Source: Mesorhabditis belari
Taxonomy: Eukaryota > Nematoda > Chromadorea > Rhabditida > Rhabditidae
Direction of reading: 5' to 3'
DNA length: 64,000 bases
Assembly: GCA_958450365.1 (NCBI GenBank)
Contig: CAUEEP010000754.1
Coordinates: 776,001-840,000, forward strand
The position numbers and the translations under genes were made by a program. The notes beneath the pieces were generated by a model. It was given only the letters and a program-made list of their open reading frames with translations. It was not told the origin of the DNA and ran no database searches. Below are positions 35,301-44,770 of this stretch, in pieces. Position 1 is the stretch's first letter. Each line of letters opens with the position of its first letter.

Positions 35301-36602
35301 TCTGACTAGAGCTAGACTCTGGCTAGATCTGGCTCTGATTGAGCTAGACTCTAACTAGATCTGGCCTGGCTCTGATTGAGCTAGATTCTGACTAGAATCC
35401 GAATCCTTTTCAGATCCAGCTTCCGGTGGATCAGAGGATTGGGCAAAAGGGAAAGCTCACGTGAAATACTCTTATCTTTTCGAGTTAAGACCCGAAGAAC
35501 AAGTCTGGGACGGGTTTCTCTTAGCTGAGAATCAGGTAAATACTTGAAACAAGTATTAGAGAATTGGAAAACACAATGTACAGCTATTCCTCTCAAAATC
35601 CTGCCTCTAGATTCTCCCAACGGCTCGCGAGACGTGGGAAGCCGTGAAAGTGATCGCTGATCAATCGCTTCGGCTACAAGTGAGAGATTTGGATATTCTT
35701 TAGATAGATCGAATTACAATAGATAGAATTCATCATTCTATTTCTAGATAATGAGCTATATTATATTAGAATCTTTAAGAAAAATTTGCAGGATAGTAAT
35801 ACAGCTGTTCGACACCAGCAACCGCAAAAAGCACAGCCTTTTCGAAATGTTTGCGAGGTGGGTTAGAGAAACAGTTTTCTAAAGAAACAGTTTCCTTAAA
35901 AAGTTTTTTTGAAAACTACTCTTTACTCTGTATTTCGAAGCCAACTTTGACCTCAAATTTCTTCGTGTTGGGTTGTCGAATTTAAATCCTTTTGCTATCA
36001 TTAGATGCGCCAAGTCTTTCTCTATCGATTGGTAGAAGAACTATTGAAATTGGACCACTGAGCACCGAGAAATTTGAGTTCAAAGTTAGGTTGGCAAAAG
36101 GGGCGGGGCCAGAAAGACCTTTTATACGCGCATCGTCCCATTAGCACTTTGAGCTGAAATTTCTTGATATTCAGATTCTTGATGTTGAGCTTGAAGTTGC
36201 CAATAGCAAAGCGCGCGTATAAAAGGTGGCTCATACACGCCCCGCCCCCTTTCCCATTGACTATCTAACTTTGAGCTCAAATTTCTTGGTGCTCAGTTGT
36301 CCAATTTCAATAGTTTTTCTACTAATCGATAGAGAAAGACTTGGGGATTCTAATGGTATTAAAAGGATTTAAATTGGACAACCCAACCCGAAGATATTTG
36401 AGTTTAAAGTTTTGACAATGGTAAAGGGGCATATCAAACGTCTTACAATCAATTTTCGATACTAATTAGCTCGATCGATACGATTCAACCTCTTTTTCAG
36501 GACAAAGACTCACTTTGTGGATCGTGGGCGGCGAGTGGAGCGTGCGAAACGTGGCCAATCATGAAAGAACGTTGCGCACTCTCGTGTCGAGTCTGTCAAT
36601 GA
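26397..36602 (+). CDS. M14 zinc carboxypeptidase with ShKT domain, secreted
   Basis: Secreted zinc exopeptidase that removes C-terminal residues. Eighteen exons join in phase to 513 residues: 26397-26494, 26609-26690, 28729-28794, 28892-28962, 29612-29687, 29829-29969, 31489-31599, 31778-31866, 33149-33237, 33279-33330, 33372-33435, 34318-34416, 34456-34515, 34650-34734, 35414-35535, 35611-35679, 35792-35857 and 36501-36602. A signal peptide (MKSLFFLVIIHSLYG) precedes a propeptide (KFSVLRISPSTRADVEFLQ and LDFWKGPTEV). The catalytic domain has the zinc ligands in HAREW and TLHSYS, LNPDGYEYSRS, the arginine in DLNRNFDW, the tyrosine in TLYPASGGSEDWA and the general-base glutamate in SYLFELRPEEQ. 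Exons 17-18 add a short linker and a six-cysteine ShKT domain. The architecture is like C. elegans SURO-1 and its relatives, which act in the cuticle; identity with SURO-1 is not shown. Most long introns are minisatellites. No frame break seen. Confidence 0.94.
26765..27335. repeat. Minisatellite, AGTCTAGCTAGTAGGT / CTCTAGCTAGTA units
   Basis: 16- and 12-base units built around CTAGCTAGTA, in intron 2 of the carboxypeptidase about 75 bases after the donor. The unit is palindrome-rich (CTAGCTAG). Confidence 0.95.
27345..27450. repeat. Inverse copy of the 11030-11140 sequence
   Basis: TTTTCAATCTTTAACAAGAT through CTTTCCTTTGGTGAACTCAT is the reverse complement, with few changes, of the stretch just left of the MITE at 11148. 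It is a dispersed repeat of unknown type, at least 105 bases long. Confidence 0.75.
27865..28300. repeat. Minisatellite, 11-base CTAATGACAGG unit
   Basis: About 40 copies of CTAATGACAGG, CTAATGACAC and CTAATGATAC in intron 2 of the carboxypeptidase. Confidence 0.94.
28400..28500 (+). pseudogene. tRNA-derived SINE-like repeat, plus-strand copy
   Basis: It matches the two minus-strand copies at 9790-10080: CATAGCGCAATGCCAGAGGG (A-box side), GGTTCGATCCCG (B-box side) and a tail with TTTTTGCAATTTTTGG. It lies in intron 2 of the carboxypeptidase. Confidence 0.6.
28995..29455. repeat. Minisatellite, AAGCTGGCTAGT / AAGCTAGT units
   Basis: 12- and 8-base units mixed, starting 32 bases after the donor of carboxypeptidase intron 4. 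Confidence 0.95.
30321..31075 (+). repeat. Three ~310-base tandem units each carrying a tRNA-like sequence
   Basis: Units begin AATGCGATCTTTGCGGTCTC-like at 30321, 30631 and 30940. Each has GTGGCCGAGTGGTAAA (A-box-like) and a B-box-like GGTTCGACCCC or GGTTCGGTCCCC, ahead of a T-run. The third copy (about 30992-31062) shows a pairable anticodon stem CTCGC/GTGAG around the loop TTCTAGA. Acceptor stems do not pair in any copy, so these look like amplified tRNA relics. They lie in intron 6 of the carboxypeptidase. Confidence 0.65.
31214..31312. repeat. Small inverted-repeat element, CCAGAAAGGGTGCGTTTA ends
   Basis: GCCAGAAAGGGTGCGTTTA and TAAACACACTCTTTCTGGTGC are inverted copies 98 bases apart, the same family as 3043-3119. 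A single related end is at about 31408-31430. Confidence 0.65.
31613..31730. repeat. Minisatellite, 10-base TTTCTAGAGA unit
   Basis: Eleven to twelve copies starting 13 bases after the donor of carboxypeptidase intron 7. The unit itself looks like a splice acceptor (TTTCTAG). Confidence 0.95.
32225..32312 (+). pseudogene. tRNA-like sequence in carboxypeptidase intron 8
   Basis: GTGAGC at the left can pair with CTCAC at the right. There is an A-box-like TGAGCGAGTGGATAAG and a B-box-like GGGTTCGAATCC. The anticodon loop lacks the usual T33 in the best fold, so function is doubtful. Confidence 0.5.
32378..32712. repeat. Minisatellite, 11-base GGAGCTTTAAA unit
   Basis: About 28 copies of GGAGCTTTAAA or GGAGCTTTAAG in carboxypeptidase intron 8, with a degenerate GGAACTATAAA tail. 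A purine-rich AGAATAGAAAAGAAG stretch follows at 32860-33005. Confidence 0.94.
33485..34300. repeat. Minisatellite, 16-17-base GCCAGGCCAAGGCTAAA unit
   Basis: It fills most of carboxypeptidase intron 11, from about 50 bases after the donor to 18 bases before the acceptor at 34318. Confidence 0.94.
34765..35395. repeat. Minisatellite, AGATCTGGCTCTGATTGAG / CTAGACTCTGACT units
   Basis: It fills carboxypeptidase intron 14, starting 30 bases after the donor and stopping 18 bases before the acceptor. Units of about 17 and 28 bases alternate. Confidence 0.94.
35940..36420. repeat. Foldback element in carboxypeptidase intron 17
   Basis: The two halves are inverted. Paired landmarks are TTTGACCTCAAATTTCTTC with ATATTTGAGTTTAAAG, AGTCTTTCTCTATCGATTGG with its inverse near 36320, and GGGGCGGGGCC with CGCCCCGCCCC. 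The arms are about 200 bases each. There is no coding content. Confidence 0.8.
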
Positions 36603-36717
36603 GCACAGCTGGCTGAATTTGTTCCTACAGAAAGCAAAAGTTCATACAGAAAGCTAGTGTTCATACAGAAAGCTAAAGTCCATAGCTTTCAAGCTTGAAA
36701 GTCTTTTTCTAGTTCTA

Positions 36718-37235
36718 TTGGGTTGGGGAGAATGAGTCGGCGCCAAACTTTAAAGGGACTTTTTGCACACATAAAGCCTTCTTTAAACATACGTTTGGTT
36801 TCATCAAAAGGATCCACTATTTCTCTACAAAATCACTTTTGAGAGATTCCACAAAGCTTTTCAAAGAGTTTATGGACTCCCAAACACAGCTAGTCAAAAT
36901 GGCAAAGAGTCCGACTCATCATTTGAACAGTTTCTTTCACATAAACCTTCTTTGGTGTTTATATAAAAAAGATAGAGCACATTCAATTACATAAGTTGCC
37001 AAATTTGCAGGAAGATCCCACCAATTGTTTTTTCTGGATGACAGTTTGTAGTTTTTGTGAAAAAATGGCTTTTTCTTGAGCGGAGGCGCTGTTTGAATTT
37101 TCGTTTGAATGTCATTTTGTAGAGAATTAGTTAACCATTCTCTACTGATATCAAACGCATATTATTTGACGAAGTCGTATAGAAGTTTTAGACATTTTTT
37201 TGATTTTCGGCGCCGACTCATTCTCCCCAACCCAA
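36718..37235. mobile_element. mariner-type MITE, copy 1 (518 bases)
   Basis: The terminal inverted repeats, TTGGGTTGGGGAGAATGAGT and its inverse, extend through GGCGCC for about 28 bases at both ends. TA flanks both sides. It lies 115 bases after the carboxypeptidase stop. The interior is non-coding and is shared with the copy at 11148-11643. Confidence 0.92.
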
Positions 37236-37384
37236 TATCAATGCAAAAGGAATCCCAGAAATTGACAAAATTCGCTTTTTCGTTTCTTTTTTAGCGAAAT
37301 TTAGGAAAACCGATAGGAAAACGTTTTTAAAGGAACTAGAAACGAAGTTTAAATGCAAATTGCAAACAGCAATTCCTTTCTTAT

Positions 37385-37890
37385 CTTGTTTCTATCTGTT
37401 TTTATATGTTTTTATATGTTTTTATATGTTTTTATATGTTTTTATATGTTTTTATATGTTTTTATCTGTTTTTATATGTTTTTATCTGTTTTTATATGTT
37501 TTTATATGTTTTTATATGTTTTTATATGTTTTTATATGTTTTTATATGTTTTTATCTTTTTCTATCTCTTTCTATCTCTTTCTGTCTCTTTCTATCTCTT
37601 TCTATCTCTTTCTATCTCTTTCTATCTCTTTCTATCTCTTTCTATCTCTTTCTATCTCTTTCTATCTCTTTCTATCTCTTTCTATCTCTTTCTATCTCTT
37701 TCTATCTCTTTCTATCTCTTTCTATCTCTTTCTATCTCTTTCTATCTCTTTCTATCTCTTTCTATCTCTTTCTATCTCTTTCTATCTCTTTCTATCTCTT
37801 TCTATCTCTTTCTATCTCTTTCTATCTCTTTCTATCTCTTTCTATCTCTTTCTATCTCTTTCTATCTCTTTCTATCTCTTTCTATTTGTT
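37385..37890. repeat. Pyrimidine minisatellite, TGTTTTTATA then TCTCTTTCTA (10-base)
   Basis: About 17 copies of TGTTTTTATA (or TGTTTTTATC) give way at about 37560 to about 33 copies of TCTCTTTCTA. The period stays at exactly 10 across the switch. The second half is almost pure pyrimidine on this strand. Three stop-free frames give spurious Phe/Ser/Leu proteins. Confidence 0.96.
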
Positions 37891-38484
37891 CTCTCCGTTT
37901 CTATCTATTCCTTTCACTTTACATACCATTTAACGGGTCTCATTTCCATCCATTTTCCCCTAAAAAAAACTACAATCATCAATAGAACCTCAAATTTTTC
38001 ACCAAAAAAAAACTTTTTCCCAAATCCCAATTTTTTCTATACAAAAATCTCTAAATTTACAGAAATTTGCGATAATTTTGTAATTTTGTAAGGGTTTTGA
38101 TTAAAGTATTCTTTTTAGAATTATGCCTTTGTTTTTTGGGCTAAAGGGACGAAACACAAGCCGTCTGCCGCGCCAGCTGACTTGTGTTTCGTTTCCACAA
38201 TTCTCTAGGCTTTATTTTTGATTTGAATTTGATCTAATGTGTAAATTTTAGTGCTTTTTGCTTTGCTTTAGCACATCTTTCATTTATTCATTTTGATATT
38301 CATTTCGATATTCATTTTGATAAATCTATTTTATTATATTGCATTTTGATAAATCTATTTTATTGTATTACATTTTATTGTATTGCATTTTATTATATTG
38401 CATTTTATTTTATTACATTTTATTACATTTTATTGTATTTTACTGTATTCAGAATACAAAGAAATGACTATATTATAGTAATGT

Positions 38485-38932
38485 AAAGGTTCCAATACGG
38501 TTCCTTTTTTGATTTAATACGGTTCCAATACGGTTCCTTTTTTGATCTAATACGGTTCCCATACGGTTCCTTTTTTGATCTAATACGGTTCCCATACGGT
38601 TCCTTTTTTGATCTAATACGATTCCAATACGGTTCCTTTTTTGATTTAATACGATTCCAATACGGTTCCTTTTTTGATTTAATACGGTTCCAATGCGGTT
38701 CCTTTTTTGATCTAATACGATTCCAATACGGTTCCTTTTTTGATCTAATACGGTTCCAATACGGTTCCAATACGGTTCCCATACGGTTCCTTTTTTGATT
38801 TAATACGATTCCAATACGGTTCCTTTTTTGATCTAATACGATTCCAACACGGTTCCTTTTTTGATCTAATACCGTCCAATACGGTTCCAATACGGTTCTT
38901 TTTTTGATCCAAAACGGTTCCAATACGTCATC
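38485..38932. repeat. GGAACCGTATTGG satellite, locus 2 (reverse orientation)
   Basis: AATACGGTTCC and TTTTTTGATCT words alternate. This is the reverse complement of the array at 24323-24890, here with GATCAAAAAA instead of GATCAAAATA. Confidence 0.93.
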
Positions 38933-38934
38933 TT

Positions 38935-39215
38935 GGGGGGAGGTCTTATGCGCTATTTTCCCTTATCGATATAAGGTGCGTTGCAAAATGATAGGGCCAC
39001 CCAAGTGGTTCAGATCCGATGTCCAAGCTTGTCGTCATCTTGGGGGAGGTCTTATGCGCTATTTTCCTTTATCGATATAAAGTGCGTTGCAAAATGATAG
39101 GACCAAATGAAAGGACCAAAAGAAGGACCAAAATGATAGGACCAAAATGATAGGACCAAAATGATAGGACCAAAATGATAGGACCAAAATGATAGGACCA
39201 AAATGATAGGAGCCT
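38935..39215. repeat. Duplicated transposon-end-like sequence plus GGACCAAAATGATA array
   Basis: A 70-base stretch starting GTCATCTTGGGGGGAGGTC and ending GTGCGTTGCAAAATGATAGG is present twice (38935 and 39034). Its final AAAATGATAGGACC is then repeated about seven times as a 14-mer to 39215. It may be one end of the element whose transposase remnant lies at 39449-39600. Confidence 0.75.
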
Positions 39216-39448
39216 AAATTTCGCATTTCTTGGCTATGAAATTTAATAAAGCGAAATAGCTTTTAAATCCTAGAAATATATACAAATACAAATACAAACA
39301 GATACAAAAATAAACATCTATACCATTTTTAACATTATCTGAACAAATTGCAACAAAATGATAACATTTTCTTTATTTAACACCTTCTACGAATAGAAAA
39401 TAACAATAAATTTGAGAATAAACAAAAGAAAAACGAATGAAAAGTTCA

Positions 39449-39600
39449 TTAATAATCAATAGATGCCCCCTTTTTCTCGATGACGTTGAGTAGTCGACTT
39501 TTCATCGAGTTCACTAAGTTTTGAAGCGTTCGTGGTGGAATTGACGCCCAAGCTTGCAAAATTGATTGTTTGAGTTGCGAAATCGTGTCGTAAGAAGTCA
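39449..39600 (-). pseudogene. Tc3-like transposase C-terminal remnant
   Basis: On the minus strand, the last ~48 codons read YDTISQLKQSILQAWASIPP, then RTLQNLVNSMKSRLLNVIE and end KKGASIDY stop. This matches the tail of Tc1/Tc3-type transposases and is similar to the tail at 57560 in this window. The upstream side is replaced by the 20-base minisatellite, so the gene is truncated. Confidence 0.75.
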
Positions 39601-40012
39601 CTAGAAGAGTTGTGAAGTCTCTAGAAGAGTTGCGAAGTCTCTAGAAGAGTTGTGAAGTCTCTAGAAGAGTTGTGAAGTCTCTAGAAGAGTTGTGAAGTCT
39701 CTAGAAGAGTTGTGAAGTCTCTAGAAGAGTTGTGAAGTCTCTAGAAGAGTTGTGAAGTCACTAGAAGGGTTGTGAAGTCTCTAGAAGAGTTGTGAAGTCT
39801 CTAGAAGGGTTGTGAAGTCTCTAGAAGAGTTGTGAAGTCACTAGAAGGGTTGTGAAGTCTCTAGAAGAGTTGTGAAGTCTCTAGAAGGGTTGTGAAGTCT
39901 CTAGAAGAGTTCTGAAGTCTCTAGAAGAGTTGTGAAGTCTCTAGAAGAGTTCTGAAGTCTCTAGAAGAGCTGTGAAGTCTCTAGAAGAGTTGTGAAGTCT
40001 CTAGTGAAGTGA
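39590..40012. repeat. Minisatellite, 20-base AGAAGAGTTGTGAAGTCTCT unit
   Basis: About 21 highly uniform copies. The first copies begin inside the transposase remnant, so the unit arose from, or inserted into, the coding sequence. Confidence 0.96.
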
Positions 40013-40254
40013 AACTAGTGAATTCCCTAGTGAATTCACTAGTTTTACTTAGTGAAGTGTTATAGACAGTAAAATTCTACTAATTTTACTCGTTGGGATA
40101 AGAAAAAGTCTGCGTTAACGAGGTTTTTCCTTTCGAGTTTGTTTGCTAAGTTATTTTGTTAAGAAGCTTTTCATAAAGACCTCAAAATCTTTTTACTATC
40201 AAGGTTTTTGGTTTTTGTTTGGTGTTTTTTGCGCGCAAACAAAATAGCTCGCTT

Positions 40255-40575
40255 TTTGGCGCACTCTTCTGGCGCACTTCTAGCGCTTCTAGCGCACTTC
40301 TGGCACACTCTTCTGGCGCACTTCTAGCGCTTCTAGCGCACTTCTAGCGCATCCTTCTGGCGCACTCTTCTGGCGCACTTCTAGCGCTTCTAGCGCACTT
40401 CTGGCACACTCTTCTGGCGCACTTCTAGCGCACTTCTAGCGCATCCTTCTGGCGCACTCTTCTGGCGCACTTCTAGCGCTTCTAGCGCACTTCTGGCACA
40501 CTCTTCTGGCGCACTCTTCTGGCACACTCTTCTGGCGCACTTCGAGCGCATCCTTCTGGCGCACTTCTGGCGCAC
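40255..40575. repeat. Minisatellite, GGCGCACTCTTCT / AGCGCTTCT units
   Basis: 9-, 12- and 13-base words TCTGGCGCACT, TCTAGCGCACT and TCTAGCGCT. The apparent minus-strand Arg/Cys-rich protein is a translation of this array. Confidence 0.93.
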
Positions 40576-41389
40576 CGTAGATAGGTTTTCCCTTTTCATT
40601 ATGCACAAATGCTTGAGAAAGATTCCCGTCTCTATTTTGGCTCTATTTTAGTGCAAACTTTCAAACCAACACCCCCCTGGTGCGCTCAAATTTCCGTTTT
40701 CCTCAAACAATACTATTGTTGTTAAAAATTCATGTTTGAAAAGGGATTTCGAGTTTTTTTAAAAAGTGAAACAGAAAGAAATGGGTTTCCTAGAGATGGA
40801 AGAAAATTATCTTACCAACACTTTTCTTGAAAAGCACTAAAATGGAGCATTCGAGAAAGAGCAAAGAAAAGAAAGAGAAAAGAAAATACGAAAAATTCTC
40901 TCTAGAAAAAAGAAAATATTGAGAATATAGAGAAAAATTGATGATTTTAGAGTCAAAAGATTTTTGAGTTTTAGAGAAAAATGGGGAAAAAACGCCGGGA
41001 AAAGGGGAAACGGCCTCGGCTTTGGAAAAAAAAAACAGAAAAATGGCCTTCTCTTTTGGAAAAAAACCCCTCACAAACATTACTCAATTTTTTCCGGTTT
41101 TAAAGATTTTCCATCTTTTTTTTTTGATTCCATTCAATTCGTGTTCGGTTCGAATTTTTCCGCGTTTAAGCAATGATTTCAAAAAAAACAAAACAAAATA
41201 AAACTGCAAAAGTTATGGCGGAAATTGTTGTTTACAATCGATTTACTTGCCACCTTTTCGAAAGAAGCATGGGTTGCCGCTTTAAAGCGTGGTAAAACTA
41301 CCGTACCCCTCCTAGACGCGAAATTTCTTTTTTTTTTTCATTCTTGTTCATTTCATTTCATTTCATTTCATTTTTTTTGCTTTTTTCTG

Positions 41390-41705
41390 ATGTGTTTGCG
41401 TTTTTTGCTGGAAAAGGCATTAGGAAAGGTCGTAGAGCTTCAGAAATGTTCTCACGTAACGGAATCGTATGCGTAGATTCCGAATTTCGACAAATCAGAT
41501 CTCGCTGACACGTCAAATTTGGGCTAAAAGGCAAAAACTGCGGAAAAGCGTTAAGTTGCGTAGTTTTGACCTTTTAGCCCAAATTTGGCGTGTCAGCGAG
41601 GTCTGATTTGTCGAAATTCGGAATCTACGCATACGATTCCGTTATATGAACACATTTCTGAAGCTCTACGGCATTTTCCAGCGAAAAAAAGGTGCGTAAA
41701 CGTCC
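41390..41705. repeat. Foldback element, ~130-base arms
   Basis: The arms at about 41398-41525 and 41560-41705 are inverted copies, with landmarks AGAGCTTCAGAAATGT, ACGGAATCGTATGCGTAGAT and TTTAGCCCAAATTTG, around a loop of about 40 bases. No coding content. Confidence 0.85.
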
Positions 41706-41764
41706 AGGTGTGCATTTTTCTGATGTGTTTGCGTTTGTTTTTGCAGGAAATAAAGAGAATAAAG

Positions 41765-42700
41765 CTAATTTACGTTTTTAAAAGCATTTTCTATGGTGTA
41801 AGCTTTGTTTGTAGAGTTTTTTAGATTAACTTGCTTCCTGCCAATCTGCTTCACGAACTTGATGCGAACTAATGTTAAGTTAGGTGCTTTTTATCTTTCT
41901 CTATGGTGTAAGCTTTGTTTGTAGAGTTTTTTCTTCATCAACTTGGTTCCAGACGATCTGCTTGATGCCAACTAATGTTAAGTTAAGTGCTTTTAACATT
42001 TTCTATGGCGAAAGCTTTGTTTGTAGAGTTTTTTTAGACCAACTTGCTTCCTACCAATCTGCTTCACGAACTTGATGCCAGCTGATGTTAAGTTAAGTGT
42101 TTTTATCATTCTCTATGGTGTAAGCTTTGTTTGTAGAGTTTTTTCTTCATCAACTTGCTTCCTACCAATCTGCTTCACGAACTTGATGCCAGCTAATGTT
42201 AAGTTAAGTGTTTTTATCATTCTCTATGGTGTAAGCTTTGTTTGTAGAGTTTTTTCTTCTTCAACTTGCTTCCAGACGATCTGCTCAATGAACTTGATGC
42301 CAGCTGATGTTAAGTTAAGTGCTTTTATCATTCTCTATGGTGTAAGCTTTGTTTGTAGAGTTTTTTTTAGATCAACTTGCTTTCTACCAATCTGCTCAAC
42401 GAACTTGATGCCAGCTAATGTTAATTTAAGTGCTGTTTATCATTCTCTATGACGAAAGCTTTGTTTGTAGGGTTTTTTAGACCAACTTGCTTCCTGACAA
42501 TCTGCTCAACGAACTTGATGCCAATTAATGTTAAGTTAAGTGGTTTTTATCATTTTCTATAGTGTAAGCTTTGTTTGTAGAGTTTTTTTGATCCACTTGC
42601 TTCCTCGACGATCTGCTTGATGCCAACTTGATGCCGACGGTCTGCTTGATGCCTTAAGTTAAGTGCTTTTATCATTTTCTATGGCGGAAGCTTTGTTTTT
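41765..42700. repeat. Satellite with ~111-base period
   Basis: About eight copies. Each has CTCTATGGTGTAAGCTTTG, TTGTAGAGTTTTTT, an ACTTGCTTCCTACCAATCTG-like part, ACGAACTTGATGCCA and AATGTTAAGTTAAGTG. Central copies are spaced 111, 111 and 111 bases. The period is a multiple of three, so one frame stays open over 120 codons, but the peptide resembles nothing known to me. Confidence 0.9.
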
Positions 42701-42854
42701 ATGACTTTTTAGTCTCGCGATCTTTTATACATGCAAATTAGGAGGCGTACGCTAGTTTTAAAGCGCGAACCCAGGGTTTTCTCGGAAAAAGGTCGCAATT
42801 GTCGATTTTCTATCGATCTATTTGAGATTCAATAGTTTTGCTCGGAATTTGTTT

Positions 42855-43500
42855 CCAATCTCAAATTTCCTTTGTATGATTGCAAAGAAATGCTTAAATT
42901 AATAATTTAAAGAACTTCGTTTGCAATTTCTCACAAAATTGTTACCGTATTCTCTCAAATAGTAGTGAGGGTTCGGTGCGCCATTTAAAAGTGTTTTACA
43001 TGTACCGGCTTTTTTCTAATAGTAGTGCACCCCGGTGAGCCGAGTTGATGGCTATTTTATCGTTTCTGAGCTTTCCCAGAAGCTCAAGAGTCTAATCCCT
43101 CACTAGATCTCATCATCAGCTACATTTTCCGACCCCACATCGATAGGTTCTGATCAGCGGTTCTCGAGATTTCGAGGAATTTAGGCAAAGCGAAGGGTGC
43201 ACTACTATTAGAGAGAATACGGCAAGGAAAAACAGCGTAACTTAACTGAGTAGATAAACTTTGAAGGTCTATAACTTAAAAATAATGTTATTGTTAACTT
43301 TTTATATTGTTTTAACAAGGAAAATTGAGGCTTTTGAATGATATGAAATGTTTCTTGATTGGATTCTTCAGTCTCGAATCCAATTTGATCAAAAGTTGGA
43401 TTTGAGATTGAAGAATTCAATCAAGAAACTTGATTTTCATGCAATCAAAAAACCTAACATTTCTTGGCAATCATACAAAGGAGATTTGAGATTTGGGAAC
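42855..43500. repeat. Nested foldback elements
   Basis: The outer arms, AATCTCAAATTTCCTTTGTA (about 42859) and its inverse at about 43455-43500, enclose an inner element 42943-43224. That element has ends TACCGTATTCTCTCAAATAG and TATTAGAGAGAATACGG plus inverted TAGTAGTGC. A further hairpin (TTGATTGGATTCTTCAGTCT arms) lies at 43347-43432. The inner element's TACCGTATT end resembles that of 25254-25701. Confidence 0.75.
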
Positions 43501-43838
43501 GATTTTTTTAGCTTTACTTTACGGCATTTAATGCCATAATTTAATGGCATTTTATTTAACGCCAGAAATCTGACTTTAAAAACGAAATTGCTTAGTAATC
43601 GTTTCGAAATGACCTCTATTTCTTGTTTTTGATTGACTTTTTTTGAAATTCTTACCTATTTCTCTTTTCATTTTGTAAGAAAAAAGGGAAAACTTATAAA
43701 ATTACTCAGCATTTCAAAAAAATGATTTCATTTTGATATTTCTGGGAATGTTTTTCCTTTTTGAATTAAAAACTAATGTTTTTTGAGATTTAAAAGCTCT
43801 TTACTCAGGCTTAGGCTTTGACAAAATGAACTTTGATC

Positions 43839-43889
43839 TCTAGATATGAAGAGCTAATCAAATTTGATTAGATCTTCATATCTAGAGAT
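43839..43889. repeat. Near-perfect short palindrome
   Basis: ATCTCTAGATATGAAGA and TCTTCATATCTAGAGAT flank GCTAATCAAATTTGATTAG, itself a palindrome. The total is about 50 bases. A TAGTTATCTA array follows at 43930-43970. Confidence 0.85.
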
Positions 43890-44094
43890 GCCGTACCATT
43901 GTCCCTATTGAAAGAGGACCCAGTTAGCTATAGTTATCTATAGTTATCTATAGTTATCTATAGTTAACGTATCCCGTTCATTGATCTGTGCCAGCCTTTA
44001 AAATTCTTACAAAAATAAGTTTTAAACTGAAATTAATGTTTTCAATCAAATTTTGCTCTTTCATTTGTGATTCAGCCTCTCATACCTTTACTAA

Positions 44095-44580
44095 CTTTTC
44101 TTTTTACAATCCAAATCATACCAGTGATTGCCGGTGATCGTTTAGAAGTGCTCAGCTAGAGAAAGCTCTTTTAGAATTAAATCCCTGCATTGTTACCGTA
44201 GTCTTTAGCTTACTTTAACGATATTTTAACTTTAACGATAGAAATGATCTCTTACTTTGACCAGGAACAACTCAAGACAAAGCTAAACTCAAAGTCGGCC
44301 TCTATTTTGTCAATGACTAAAATGTTAGTGTCAATTAAAGTATCCATTCTGTCTAAAGCCCTAATTGGATCCTGATTCCGGAATCTTATTAAATTTTTAT
44401 TATTTTTAAAGTGTGTTTGTTTTCTATCAAATTTTATTCTTTCACTTTCATGACTAAATTCAACTAGAATTCGACTAGAATTTACTTTACCATTTCTTTC
44501 TAGAATCCAAATCATGCCAGTGATTGTGATTGTGATGATTGATCGTTTAGAAATGCTTATTTAGAGAAGTTTATTTAGAG
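44095..44580 (+). pseudogene. Two decayed tandem copies of thioredoxin exon 1
   Basis: Bases about 44500-44580 repeat the intact exon's entry, TTTCTTTCTAGAATCCAAATC, then ATGCCAGTGATTGTGATTGT and a stop within about a dozen codons. Bases about 44105-44170 are an older copy (AATCCAAATCATACCAGTGA) that has lost both the acceptor AG and the ATG. With the intact exon at 44761 this makes three tandem units of about 270-400 bases, each with an upstream CAAATTTT-CTTTCA stretch. Confidence 0.75.
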
Positions 44581-44770
44581 GAAACTCATTTAGAGGAAGC
44601 TCATTTAGAAATGCTCATCTAGAAAAGGCTCAGTTAGAATTAAATCCCCGCATTGTTTTTGTCATTTCTGAATTTCTAAAGCTATCTATTTCAAATTTGA
44701 TTTATTCATTTTTCAAATCGGTGATTTCAATTACAATTCGATTTTGCTATTTCTTTCTAGAATCGAAATC

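Larger units (their letters stand above)
37236..44770. other. Gene-free repeat-rich region before thioredoxin
   Basis: No protein gene is recognised in 7.5 kb. The listed arrays, foldbacks, a transposase remnant and the decayed thioredoxin exon copies account for about half. The rest is AT-rich DNA, with an isolated hairpin (GAAACACAAG and CTTGTGTTTC arms) at about 38150-38195. Confidence 0.65.

Noticed and set aside
36501..36602. ShK-type six-cysteine segment as a possible venom toxin
   Set aside because: It is fused in phase to a carboxypeptidase as a C-terminal ShKT domain, a common nematode arrangement; nothing points to a toxin.
37353..38091. Long Phe/Leu/Ser-rich open frames resembling membrane proteins
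   Set aside because: Purely a 10-base pyrimidine satellite, open in every forward frame.
38468..38923. Open frame with repeated KKEPYWNRIRS peptide
   Set aside because: Reverse-orientation copy of the same satellite, not a conserved protein.
39590..40012. Possible CRISPR-like array of 20-base repeats
   Set aside because: Units are directly adjacent with no unique spacers, and the host is a eukaryote.
40390..40608. Minus-strand Cys/Ala/Arg-rich peptide
   Set aside because: Translation of the GGCGCAC/TCTAGCGC array.
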